Made by a program: the position numbers and the translations under genes
Shown: piece after piece, positions 10,340-18,516 of the stretch
Position numbering within the stretch: the first letter of the stretch is position 1
Layout: every line of letters begins with the position of its first letter
The notes under the pieces: model-generated
What the model was told of the DNA's origin: nothing
Seen by the model: the letters and a program-made list of their open reading frames with translations, nothing else
Database searches by the model: none
Origin: Sycobia sp. Sy_11
Taxonomy: Eukaryota > Arthropoda > Insecta > Hymenoptera > Epichrysomallidae
NCBI GenBank assembly: GCA_018907035.1
Contig: JACCIC010000124.1
Coordinates: 107,501 to 171,500 of the forward strand
Reading direction: 5' to 3'
DNA: 64,000 nt

Positions 10340-10926
10340 GATTCAGAACAAAGATTACGAAACTTGTTGAAAGATAGATCAGTGTTGACATGGTCATCAT
10401 AAATATGTTTTAAATTCACATCATCTTGTCGATAAATTATTAACATATTAATATTATCTCGAATAAGATCTTTAGGTATATGAGCAAATGACTGGCATAG
10501 GTAGAAGCAGTCTACACTTTTATGTCTCCCCATACAGAAAAATGCTCTGACGTTCTCTTGCTTCTTACAAGCTACATGATCAAAAATCATAATTGAATTG
10601 GGCAATGCTTCATCTGGCTATATTACAGATTCATGTTCACTAAACGGGAAATATGAAATGCCTTCGATTGGTTCTATGACTTTTTGGAGAAATTGATACT
10701 TTAGTTGATTTAACGAGTTTGAATAAACATACACATTCTCGAATCTAAGACCATTGGAATGAGTGATTAAAGCTAATAAGCTATTTGTTTTTCCGCAGTT
10801 TGATGGGCCGCAGAATACTGCTCGTATACTATCTGGTAGTAACTCTCCCTCTTGCTTCCTTCTTTCTTCCTTTCCAAAATCAAAGTTAGTGACGGGCAGT
10901 TTCACGTTCTGCTCAGTGAAATCCAT
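10336..10926 (-). pseudogene. Polinton genome-packaging ATPase (FtsK/HerA type), broken
   Basis: The ATPase pumps DNA into the capsid. The frame starts at ATG 10926 (MDFTEQNVKLP). Walker A is GPSNCGKT (about residues 40-47) and the Walker B-like strand is SIMIFDHV. The conserved FCMGRHKSVDCFYLCQSF block, with its arginine/histidine motif, follows. One in-frame TAG (10618-10620) splits the frame. The gene stops abruptly at NLCSES, where the C-terminal extension of the family is missing and the integrase fragment begins. Its promoter overlaps the promoter of the next gene at 11026. Confidence 0.82.
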
Positions 10927-10955
10927 GTTGGCATGACAAAGTTTAGTTTATCATT

Positions 10956-11004
10956 AACTGAAGTAAATATAAAAATGTTGATTATATATTTTTGATTATC
11001 AGTT
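10956..11004. promoter_or_regulatory. Overlapping divergent promoters of two Polinton genes
   Basis: On the plus strand, TATAAAAA starts at 10968 and TCAGTT spans 10999-11004, 33 bases to the initiator A. On the minus strand, TATATA (10988-10983) is followed by TCAGTT (10961-10956), 29 bases to the initiator A. The two core promoters interleave: each TATA box lies between the two initiators. They drive the ATPase (ATG 10926) and the phospholipase-like protein (ATG 11026), about 22 to 33 bases from each start. Confidence 0.7.
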
Positions 11005-11025
11005 ATAATTTGACTGTCAACGAAG

Positions 11026-11687
11026 ATGGAACATAAAACTCGTATACATTCGAAAAAGAAAGGATGTGGATTGCTCGATAGAGTAATCAACAATTTACCT
11101 ATCGAAATGCTTCTTCGACTAGATAAGGCATGCAAAGAACATGACATTGAGTACTCTAATAAAAACAGTAATCGTAAACTGGCTGACATAAAGCTTTTTA
11201 ATAAAACTTGGCAACGCATTAAAGTTCAGGATTCTAGCTTTGCTGAGAAAGCATCAGCTCTAGCGGTTACAAGTGCTATGAAATTAAATGCAAAAACTGG
11301 AATGGGGCGGAAGTTCAAAAAATTCACGCAAAGTAATACAGTCCGCCGGTGCTCGTCAAGTTCTTAAGAATAGCGGTTGTGAGAAGAAAGTTCTCATTCC
11401 ACGTGTGATCCCCCTTCCGTCTAAAATTGGCGGAATTCTTCCTTTGCTTATTCAACTGTTCATAGGATTAAGTGCAACTGGTGCTTTCGCCGGAGGTGCT
11501 GCTGAAATAGCTAAAGCAGTAAATGATGCTAAAGCTGTGCAAAAAGATTATTAAGAAAGCAAGCGTCATAATAAGACGATGGAAGCTATTGCTTTAGGTA
11601 AAGGTCTATATCTGAAGCCATATAAATGTGGAGTGAGATTATTTCTCAAACCGCATGTAGGACATGGTCTAATTAAAAGAAAAAAAA
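11026..11687 (+). pseudogene. Polinton phospholipase A2-like virion protein, frameshifted
   Basis: The N-terminal half carries a parvovirus VP1-type phospholipase A2 signature, DKACKEHDIEY (about residues 33-43), with the His-Asp dyad. The calcium-binding glycine loop that normally precedes it is not visible, so part of the domain is deleted. The frame shifts near 11320. The second half (11290-11554 and on) has IPRVIPLPSKIGGILP, then a hydrophobic Gly/Ala-rich segment (LFIGLSATGAFAGGAAEIA), then GLYLKPYK. A TAA at 11552 interrupts the last part. The role in entry is known for the family; this copy looks dead. Confidence 0.75.
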
Positions 11688-12056
11688 CTTCAATTTAATT
11701 TTGCAAATCGTCCACTAACAAACTATGATCTTATAAAATATGCACTTATATTACAAATTCCATATTTCCGAGGTGTTTTCATGAGAAATAGCCTTCCTCG
11801 TAATAGACCGTGACATAACGCATCTGCTACTGTTAATCTCGATGATTCAAAAAATAAAGGTACTCATTGGGTCAGTTATCGAAAGAGAGGATATGACGTC
11901 ACCTACTTTGATAGCTTTGGTAACCTCAAAACTCCCATAGATCTTATGAAATATTTCAATGTGAAAGAAGTAAAATACAACTATACAAGATATCAGAATG
12001 TTGACTCATTCATTTGCGGTCATCTTTGTCTTCATTTCTTAACTGAAAGTCTATAA
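11688..12056 (+). pseudogene. Polinton adenovirus-type cysteine protease, one stop
   Basis: This family matures virion proteins. The frame includes PYFRGVFMRN, then NLDDS, THW (catalytic His, near 11860), YFDSFGN (catalytic Asp or Asn region), and the C-terminal SFICGHLCLHFL with the catalytic cysteine (near 12020). A single TGA at 11811-11813, just after NSLPRNRP, breaks it; the rest is open to TAA 12054-12056. No start codon is clear: in related elements this protein follows the phospholipase-like protein closely. Except for the stop, the catalytic residues look preserved. Confidence 0.8.
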
Positions 12057-12078
12057 AAAGAATTTTTTCAGATAAAAT

Positions 12079-12261
12079 TTGATCATTTTCGCTCAATCAG
12101 TACTGGAAGATAGTTTCACTTTGACTCTTTCAGTAAAATCTTCTGGTTTAGAAGCCCAATACTTTCCATCCATTGAACTACCAAATCATACAAATTATGT
12201 TTTAGGTTTAGTCAAACTTTTAACCTTTAATTTAATTCTAAATATTGACAATACAAATAAT
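12079..12261 (+). pseudogene. Polinton minor capsid protein, N-terminal part
   Basis: The reading encodes FAQSVLEDSFTLTLS, then PSIELPNHTNYVLGLVKL, the start of the Polinton minor capsid (penton-like, single jelly-roll) protein. The expected ATG reads TTG at 12079. TATAAAAAG at 12053 could be its promoter, overlapping the protease stop. The frame runs into the truncated mariner at about 12262; the rest of the gene resumes after 12970. Confidence 0.65.
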
Positions 12262-12970
12262 CATTCAGCGCCTGCGATGTGCTGCTGAACGGACTTGACC
12301 CATTTCTGAAGCGGATGGTGACGGGCGATGTAAAATGAATCACATACAATATCAAGCGAAGACGGTCGTGGTCCAAGGCCGTTGGGCCGTCAAAAACAGT
12401 GGCCAAGCCAGGATTGACGGCCGGCAAGGTTTTGCTGTGTGCTTGGTAGGATTGGAAAGGAATCATCCACTATAAGCTGCTCCGATATGGTCAGATGGCT
12501 AATTCTGCCATCTACTGTGAGCAACTAGACTACATGAAGCAGGCTATCGAACAGAAGCGTCCACAATTGGCCAAAAGGAAGGGTGTTGTGTTCCACCAGG
12601 ACAACGCCAGACCACACAGTGCGTTGATGACTCGTCAGAAGCTATGGGAGTTCGGATGGGAGGTTTTATCGCATCCACCATATAACCCGGACATAGCGCC
12701 AAGTGATTACCAATTGTTCCTGTCCATGTCGAACGCCCTTGGTGGTGTAAAGTTGGACTCAAAATAGGCTTGTGAAAAGTGGCTGTCCGAGTTCTTAACA
12801 AATAAGGAGAGGGGTTACTACGAGAAGGGTATTATGAAGTTGCCGTCTAGATGGAAACAGATTATCGAACAAAATAGCGCATATTTCAAGTAAATCCGAC
12901 CACTGTAACACTTTTTATAAAGCATTGAATGAAGAGCAAAAAAGCGGAAGGGAGATATTTGACAACCTAA
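12262..12970 (+). mobile_element. Mariner inserted in the minor capsid gene
   Basis: The segment encodes the C-terminal two thirds of a mariner (D,D34D) transposase. MVTGD holds the first Asp, with the next Glu altered; VFHQDNARPH carries the second; PYNPDIAPSDYQLF carries the third. The C-terminal RWKQIIEQNSAYF ends at a TAA near 12892. A TAG after KLDSK and a break around 12330-12500 inactivate it. The right end carries a mariner terminal repeat (...TTGACAACCTAA, ending 12970, then TA). No left terminal repeat or N-terminal helix-turn-helix is seen, so the left end and some capsid sequence were deleted. Confidence 0.8.
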
Positions 12971-13421
12971 TATAAATTAATTGTTATCAAAGACATTGAA
13001 ATCTAAAGAAACTGAATTTTCTTTGAAAGCTGACAATAATACATTTAGAAGTGAAATTAAGTATAGTGTCCCGTTATATTTTCAACCTCAAAAATCAATC
13101 GGTCAAGTGTTGGGATTTACTCCTCGTATTCTCAAGGAAAATATAGAACACCGTTCCGATTTATCAGTGAAAATATTGAAAATCAACGCACTCAGAGTCA
13201 AGTGTAATATTACTGCAGGGGCTTTCATTAACAATGAAAAGGTTCATACTATTCTTGAATTCTTTCCCAGTGTTCCTCCAGGATATAAAATCATAGAAAT
13301 TCCATCACAGGTTATATATCTACCACTTAGTGTTAAGTGTATAGATAATATAAAAGGACGGCAATCTAGTTAATTTTCGAGAAGAGGAAATCACTGTTAG
13401 ACTTTATATCAAATTTATATA
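12971..13421 (+). pseudogene. Polinton minor capsid protein, C-terminal part
   Basis: After the mariner the capsid reading resumes with TEFSLKADNNTFRSEI, PQKSIGQVLGFTPRIL, VKILKINALRVKCNIT, and FFPSVPPGYKIIEIPS. It ends about 13415 after a frameshift near 13370 (EEEITVRLYIKF in the shifted frame). About 130 codons are continuous. Together with 12079-12261 this is one gene split by an insertion. The gap suggests that some residues at the junction are lost. Confidence 0.65.
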
Positions 13422-13577
13422 ATGGGGATTGTTTATAATTCTGACAAGCATATAAGTACTCCATCATGGAAATTGACAATCAGTCGATTGAAGAGTTTGA
13501 AACCGTTCACACTGAAGAACATTCAGTTCCTCCAAAGTCTTGGTCTAAAAGTTCGTGGAAAAAAATTACCTGTATAA
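13422..13577 (+). CDS. Small basic Polinton protein, 51 aa, intact
   Basis: An uninterrupted frame runs from ATG 13422 to TAA 13575-13577. The peptide begins MGIVYNSDKHISTPS and ends LQSLGLKVRGKKLPV. It is basic. It sits between the minor and major capsid genes, a few bases after the first and 20 bases before the second, as expected for a virion-module gene. A longer frame in another phase (13466-13762) overlaps it but mixes this region with the major capsid start, so I prefer this one. Function unknown. Confidence 0.5.
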   Translation: MGIVYNSDKHISTPSWKLTISRLKSLKPFTLKNIQFLQSLGLKVRGKKLPV

Positions 13578-13597
13578 TTTTCTGCTGCTTTCTGAAA

Positions 13598-14850
13598 ATG
13601 GACGAAATACTAAAAGTTCAATCAGGTGTCGCATTCGATGAGTCAATTGCGCATTATGAAATTCACGCACATCAACCATACACATCACTAAACTTTGATC
13701 ATAATGATAAAATTCGCATTTCCATCCAACACCAAGAACTTCTGCCTTCTACGATCACGTAGTTCTATCCTTATTTATGAAAAATTCCAAAAAACTGATG
13801 GAAATGCGCTATCTAAATTTAGATTTGCCAACAATGGTATTTGTCATCTTTTTGATGAAATTCGCTACGAAATAAATGGTTTTGAGATAGACAGAAGTAA
13901 AAATGTTGGATTGAGTAGTGTCATGAAAGGATGAGCTTCGCTCAATACCAACGAGACGCTCTTACTTGAAAATGCAGGCTGGGTGGGCAATGAAGAAACA
14001 ACGAGAGCTTTGATAAATAGGTATGGAAACTTTGACGTTTCTATTCCTCTAAGTATGATTTTGGGCTTTGCAGAAGATTACAAAAAAATTGTAATTAATA
14101 TGAAGTATGAACTTATTCTGATAAGATCAAGATCAGACCTGAATGATATAACCCAGGAAGGTATTACAGAAGGTAATAATACTACGTATGAATAATATAA
14201 CATAAAAATAACAAAGATAGAATGGTTAATGCTTTATGTCATTACTTCTGATAAACAAAAAATCTAGCTTTTAAATTTCATCGGCTAAGATAATCCCATC
14301 TCAATGTGTTATCGTTCATGGGAACTATTTGAATATCCTGTTTTACCAAGCGCCAATAAGTATGTGAGGACAGTGAAAATTTCCAATCAATTGGAGAAAC
14401 CACGTTATGTGATTCTCGGCTTACAGACAAAGAAAAAATATAAAGCAAACGCAAACGCCAGTCGTTTTAATTATTGCAATATTAGTAACGTGAGAATTTT
14501 TTGGAATTCGCAATATTATCCATATAATACTTTAAACCTTGACATACCTAATAATCAATACGCAGTACTGTTTGACATGTATACAAATTTCCAAAAAAAC
14601 ATACTATATATGGGATCCTCAACCACTGCTTGCAAAGAAAGAGTTTCTCGAGAATGAACCTGTCATAGTTATTGATTGGTCACGACAAAATGAATCTCTA
14701 AAGAACGCTCCTGTAGATGTTCGTTTAGAATTTGAGGTTAAAGAAAACTTTCCAGCTAATACTACAGCTTATTGCTTGATCTTGCACGATCGCATAGTTT
14801 AGTACAATCCCATCAGTAGAGATGTGACAAAGGTTATTCAAATAGATTAA
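13598..14850 (+). pseudogene. Polinton major capsid protein (double jelly-roll), broken
   Basis: This is the double jelly-roll major capsid protein of the Maverick/adintovirus group. The reading starts MDEILKVQSGVAFDES. After a frameshift near 13745 it continues with FRFANNGICHLFDEIRYEIN, then NAGWVGNEETTRALIN, LSMILGFAEDYKKIV, and later YCNISNVRIFWNSQYYPY. It ends with LEFEVKENFPANTTAYCLIL and VTKVIQID before TAA 14848-14850. Stops occur at about 13932, 14193 and in 14260-14290, and another frameshift lies near 14600. The order after the minor capsid gene fits the family. Confidence 0.78.
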
Positions 14851-16810
14851 TCAAAAAAAGAAAAAAATAGATGACTTTGATATAGGCATCATAGCACATA
14901 AAAGAGAATAGATATCCCCTCTTCTCCAGACTTTGCTCAAAACACAACAAGAAAGTTTATAAGCATTCTACTGCATCTAAAGTCTACTCACGTCTAAAGA
15001 GTGCTATGTCCCCAGCATGACCTAGTTGGGGGCTCAGCACACTTTTTAAGGGTGGGTGCTAGAATGCCTATGTGCTTGATTGCTTATACCCTATCTAGCC
15101 TGTGCTATATACCCTATGCCTATTCTATCTACTGATGAACCTTTTTACTTGCGCCTTGCCAAATTTGAAGTTAAAATGTTAATTAAATGGCAAGTAATAA
15201 ACAAAAGTTTAAACAAAAATTTTCTCAACTTCTATAGGTCGTATAAAAATGTGCAAGGGCTCAAAATTTTTCTTTTTTTTTAAACCTAATAAAATGCATT
15301 TTGTTTCAATTTGTAGCGTTACAACCTTCTGAAATATACTCCCTAGCAACGATGTTTTTCATTTTAAAAAATATAAAAGTTTAGTTTAAAAATCTAGTCT
15401 TTTCAGATTTTCATTACTATTAATATTCTCTAACGAATGCATTTTACTACGTTAAAAAATTCCAAGCCGTTGGCGAACTTCCTAATCATTAATTTCCAAT
15501 ATAAATAATTTTGCAACTGGTCGCCATATTGAAATTACACTTTGTAATTTGAAACACATTATGAGTAGATAAGAAAACATATATTTGCCCCATTATTATT
15601 GATTTTCAATTGATTAAACAAATTTTATAGCTCTTTGAATATCGAAAATTTTTCCATTTTCATTGTTTATTTAACAATAGAAAAATGGATTTTTAAGTTT
15701 TTAATGTACGTACTTTTGTTCGGAATTATGTCCTGCACAACTTTTATACGAAACATTTTTCGATTAGAGCAATATTATTTAAACTATTGAAGAAAACGTA
15801 AAAAAGAGCATTTTTTGCTATTTGCAATAAATAAACACGTCGCCAATAGATTACTACCCGGACAATTTAGGGTCTTATTCTACATATCCTCGGCTATCAT
15901 TTAGTGAAAAAAATAGGCGTTGGAAAAAATATTGAATCAAAATCCTAATTCGTCTGGACTAGTACTGCAACAAGTTTGTCTTCATTTTTCTCTTTTTCTT
16001 GGTCTCTCTCTCTCTCTCTCTCTCTCTTTCTGTTCCTTACTCGTTTTTATACTATTGCTTCATTTTTTTATTATTCTTGAATTTCGTGCGACTATATGTC
16101 TAGTGCACTTGTAAAAAGACTGGAGAGGTCTGCGATTGCTTGCAACTTGACATTGTCTAACTAGAAGACATTGTCGATTGTAGAAGACACTCAAGAAAAC
16201 ACGGTCTCGATTTTACTTCGTTTGCTCTCGCTTCACCTTCCGTGTTCATTGGTTTTCACTTCTGCTTCTTTTGTCACAAAAAATTTAACAAGTCAAAACT
16301 TTACGAAATATTTTTTTTCACTGGCCTCAAAAGGCAGTGAATATTTAGGAACCACCTTTTGCCTGAACGTAAATATATTACTTGCTGAAAAAATGGCGTT
16401 GAATGATTTGGAGTTACGCTGCCTTCTTATGCTCGCTCGTTATAGTTAACGATCAAGAAGTGCGAGTAGTTTTCAAGAAAGCTTTAACATTTTTTTTTGT
16501 GTACAGTATAAATAAACATATCAATTAGATCATTTTGATTAAAATTCTGTATGAATGTTACAGTAAATAATGACAGGTTTATTATAACAATTAATAGAAT
16601 GTGATGGCTACATTAATGTGTACTAAAAGAAACTTAATATATGTCACAGTAAAACGTACAGTCTTATTATATATTGCATGGATAATGCTTTTACATACAA
16701 TTAAGCAATTATATAGACTATATTTAATAACCATGTTTTGTGCAAATGAAAAGTATATAATATAAATTTCAATTCGATTTTAATATTAATCTTAGAATGA
16801 ATTATTTCAG
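14851..16810. other. No gene seen between Polinton and sarcoglycan
   Basis: The right terminal repeat of the Polinton should lie in the first few hundred bases but I cannot match it to the left side. The middle (15290-15900) is plain AT-rich DNA. A CT run lies at 16005-16027. A hairpin (CACTGGCCT / AGGCAGTG) spans 16319-16339. The frame at 16171-16449 is open but has no recognisable content. Upstream non-coding exons and the promoter of the sarcoglycan gene probably lie here, given the acceptor at 16809-16810. Confidence 0.5.
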
Positions 16811-16969
16811 GCAGAATATACATTCTATTCTATACACAAATGTTTGCAATTGTCATTTTATTGCTGTTTTCCTTCATAAATCTATCAACTACGTCAGATG
16901 TAACCATTTATTCGTTGCAAGTGTTTGCTATACCAATTGTACCTCAATACTTCAATTGGACTTCTAATG
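16811..16969 (+). CDS. Scgalpha: Sarcoglycan (alpha/epsilon) coding exon 1
   Basis: This exon starts after an acceptor (TTATTTCAG, 16802-16810) and ends at donor GTATAT (16970). The ATG at 16840 opens 43 codons plus one base. Residues 1-19 form a signal peptide (MFAIVILLLFSFINLSTTS). The next part, VTIYSLQVFAIPIVPQYF, is the start of the cadherin-like domain, with a first N-glycosylation sequon (NWT). Since an acceptor precedes the ATG, a non-coding first exon must lie upstream. The gene encodes a type I membrane protein of the dystrophin-glycoprotein complex in muscle. Identity rests on the combined exons, especially 2, 5 and 6. Confidence 0.8.
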
Positions 16970-17067
16970 GTATATTTTATTTATTATCGAATAGAATGCT
17001 TATATTAAATTAATAAATATTTTTATCGGTCTCGCAGTCTTTATACTATAATATATTACATTAAAAT

Positions 17068-17455
17068 AATGACAGTCAGACTGTCCTTGTTTATGATTAA
17101 CCTCGAAGAATCTGAAATAGAACTAATTATTAAAAATAAATTAGATTAAAAATGTAAAATAATAAAAATAAAAATAATAATAATATAAAAATAATAAAAA
17201 CAATACACTATATTCTATGTTAACGAAGGACAATCTGACTGCCCCCACAATTCTCCTTTGACGTCCGACGTTTCAAACTGCTACGGTTCATCTTCAAGGA
17301 CTAAACTAATTGCCTTTCGCTAACATAGAACATCGTTTATTAGTTTTATTATTTTTATTTTATTATGTTTAATTTTTAATCTAATTTACTTTTATTATAA
17401 TAATAAGTTCTATTTCAAATTCTTCGGGGATGACCATAAACAAGGAGTCCGTTGC
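17068..17455. mobile_element. Small foldback (MITE-like) element in intron 1
   Basis: The arms 17080-17225 and 17317-17450 are inverted copies: CTTGTTTATG, GAAGAAT, TGAAATAGAACT, TAAATTAGATTAAAAAT and TTCTATGTTA(A/G)CGAA recur in inverse order. The centre (17225-17315) is GC-richer and unrelated. The left tip holds a near-palindrome (GACAGTCAGACTGTC). There is no coding capacity. Confidence 0.75.
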
Positions 17456-17637
17456 TCTCTATTTATGCTTCCAAATACCAGTGCTAATTAGCGACGGAGA
17501 CTACGATGTGTTTGTAAAAAAAGCACATATAAATTATTACAGCAGTGCTTATCTCAATTGGCCGAGTCCGGTATTTGAACTCGGATCAGCAAGTTACCAG
17601 TTCTTCGATTTAACGATCGAGCCATCGTAGGACTCAC
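17452..17637 (-). repeat. tRNA-derived SINE, copy 1
   Basis: On the minus strand the head reads TACGATGGCTCGATCGTT (A-box-like) and GAGTTCAAATACC (B-box-like, cf. GGTTCRANNCC), followed by a unique body. It is clearly homologous to the copy at 32191-32402, including AGCGACGGAG, TACGATGTGTTTGT and AAATTATTACAGC (plus strand). It abuts the right arm of the foldback element. No A-rich tail or target duplication is obvious here. It is not a functional tRNA: no cloverleaf can be drawn from the rest. Confidence 0.78.
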
Positions 17638-17918
17638 TTCCAACCATATTTAAACAGTTTGAATGGTTAAAATCCAACATTATATTATATAATATATTAT
17701 AGTTTAAAGACTATAAAACTGATAAAAATATTTATTAACATAAAATATTATGTTCATAGAATTGCTGAATAAGACTCACGAATTATGTTAGTTAAACATA
17801 ATCAATGAAATAAATCAAAGAATAACATTTTTTTAATATTATTCTTAAAAAATAAATTACTTTTATAGTAAATCGTCTATCATGCGATATTTTATCTTAA
17901 ATTAATATTTTATGCCAG

Positions 17919-18058
17919 AAGGAAGGAATGAGTACCGTTACGAAGCATCCTTGCTTGATGCGCCAGACCTACCGTCTTGGATTCATTACACATATAGTAA
18001 AAGAACTTATCGAGGGTATTTATATGGAGTGGCTCCAAAGAACCAAAAAAATTTCAAG
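17919..18058 (+). CDS. Scgalpha: Sarcoglycan (alpha/epsilon) coding exon 2
   Basis: Acceptor TATGCCAG precedes 17919 and the donor GTATTG follows 18058. Phase 1 enters and phase 0 leaves, matching both neighbours. It encodes EGRNEYRYEASLLDAPDLPS, then WIHYTYSKRTYRGYLYG and VAPKNQKNFK. The pattern Y-(K/R)-A-S-L-x-(D/N)-x-P-D-L-P-x-W followed by aromatic-GYLYG is a hallmark of the alpha/epsilon-sarcoglycan family, so this exon is among the strongest evidence for the identification. Confidence 0.92.
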
Positions 18059-18220
18059 GTATTGACAATCTGAAATTATAAATGCCAAAAATATTTTAAA
18101 TCTAATTAACGCATAAAATATTTTAGAATTTTATTTTTTACTTAAAACAGAAATTAAAAATATTTTATTTTTATCGACATTTAATTTATTCCAATTTTAA
18201 TTTGAACTCTTTTATTGTAG

Positions 18221-18396
18221 TTGGAAATCATTGCACTAAACAAGAGAACCTACGAAACAAGAGAAAAAATACTAGAAGTTGCAGTGTCCGAAAACGACAG
18301 CATCTCTAAATATCAAATTCAGTTAAAAGTCAATAATTGGAACGTCGAGGATGTGTTTGATCGTAACAGAACAGAAACACTTTTTAATGTGTTTAG
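18221..18396 (+). CDS. Scgalpha: Sarcoglycan (alpha/epsilon) coding exon 3
   Basis: Acceptor TTTATTGTAG ends at 18220; donor GTAATT starts at 18397. The exon enters in phase 0 and leaves in phase 2 (58 codons plus two bases). It encodes LEIIALNKRTYETREKILEV, then AVSENDSISKYQIQLKV and NNWNVEDVFDRNRTETLF. This is the beta-rich part of the extracellular domain, with sequons NDS and NRT. Intron 2 before it is only 162 bases, against 3.9 kb after it. Confidence 0.9.
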
Positions 18397-18516
18397 GTAA
18401 TTTTTCATATTTGAAATTTGTTTTAAATTTTCTTGGCAAAATTAATAAAATCAAGGAAAATAATTAATGATTGAAATGTTGGTAGTACTTCGTCATTAAA
18501 TGTTCTAACCATATAT

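Noticed and set aside
13466..13762. A 98-residue capsid ORF in one frame
   Set aside because: The first part overlaps the better supported 51-residue gene in another phase; only the part from 13598 is capsid.
3500..15100. Polinton terminal inverted repeats
   Set aside because: I compared both sides by eye and found no convincing inverted match; ends may be deleted or too diverged.
16171..16449. A 92-codon protein before the sarcoglycan gene
   Set aside because: It starts at a non-ATG codon and shows no domain; the composition is T-rich low complexity.
17452..17637. A tRNA gene on the minus strand
   Set aside because: A and B box-like motifs occur but no complete cloverleaf; a homologous copy with A-tail and target duplication shows it is a SINE.
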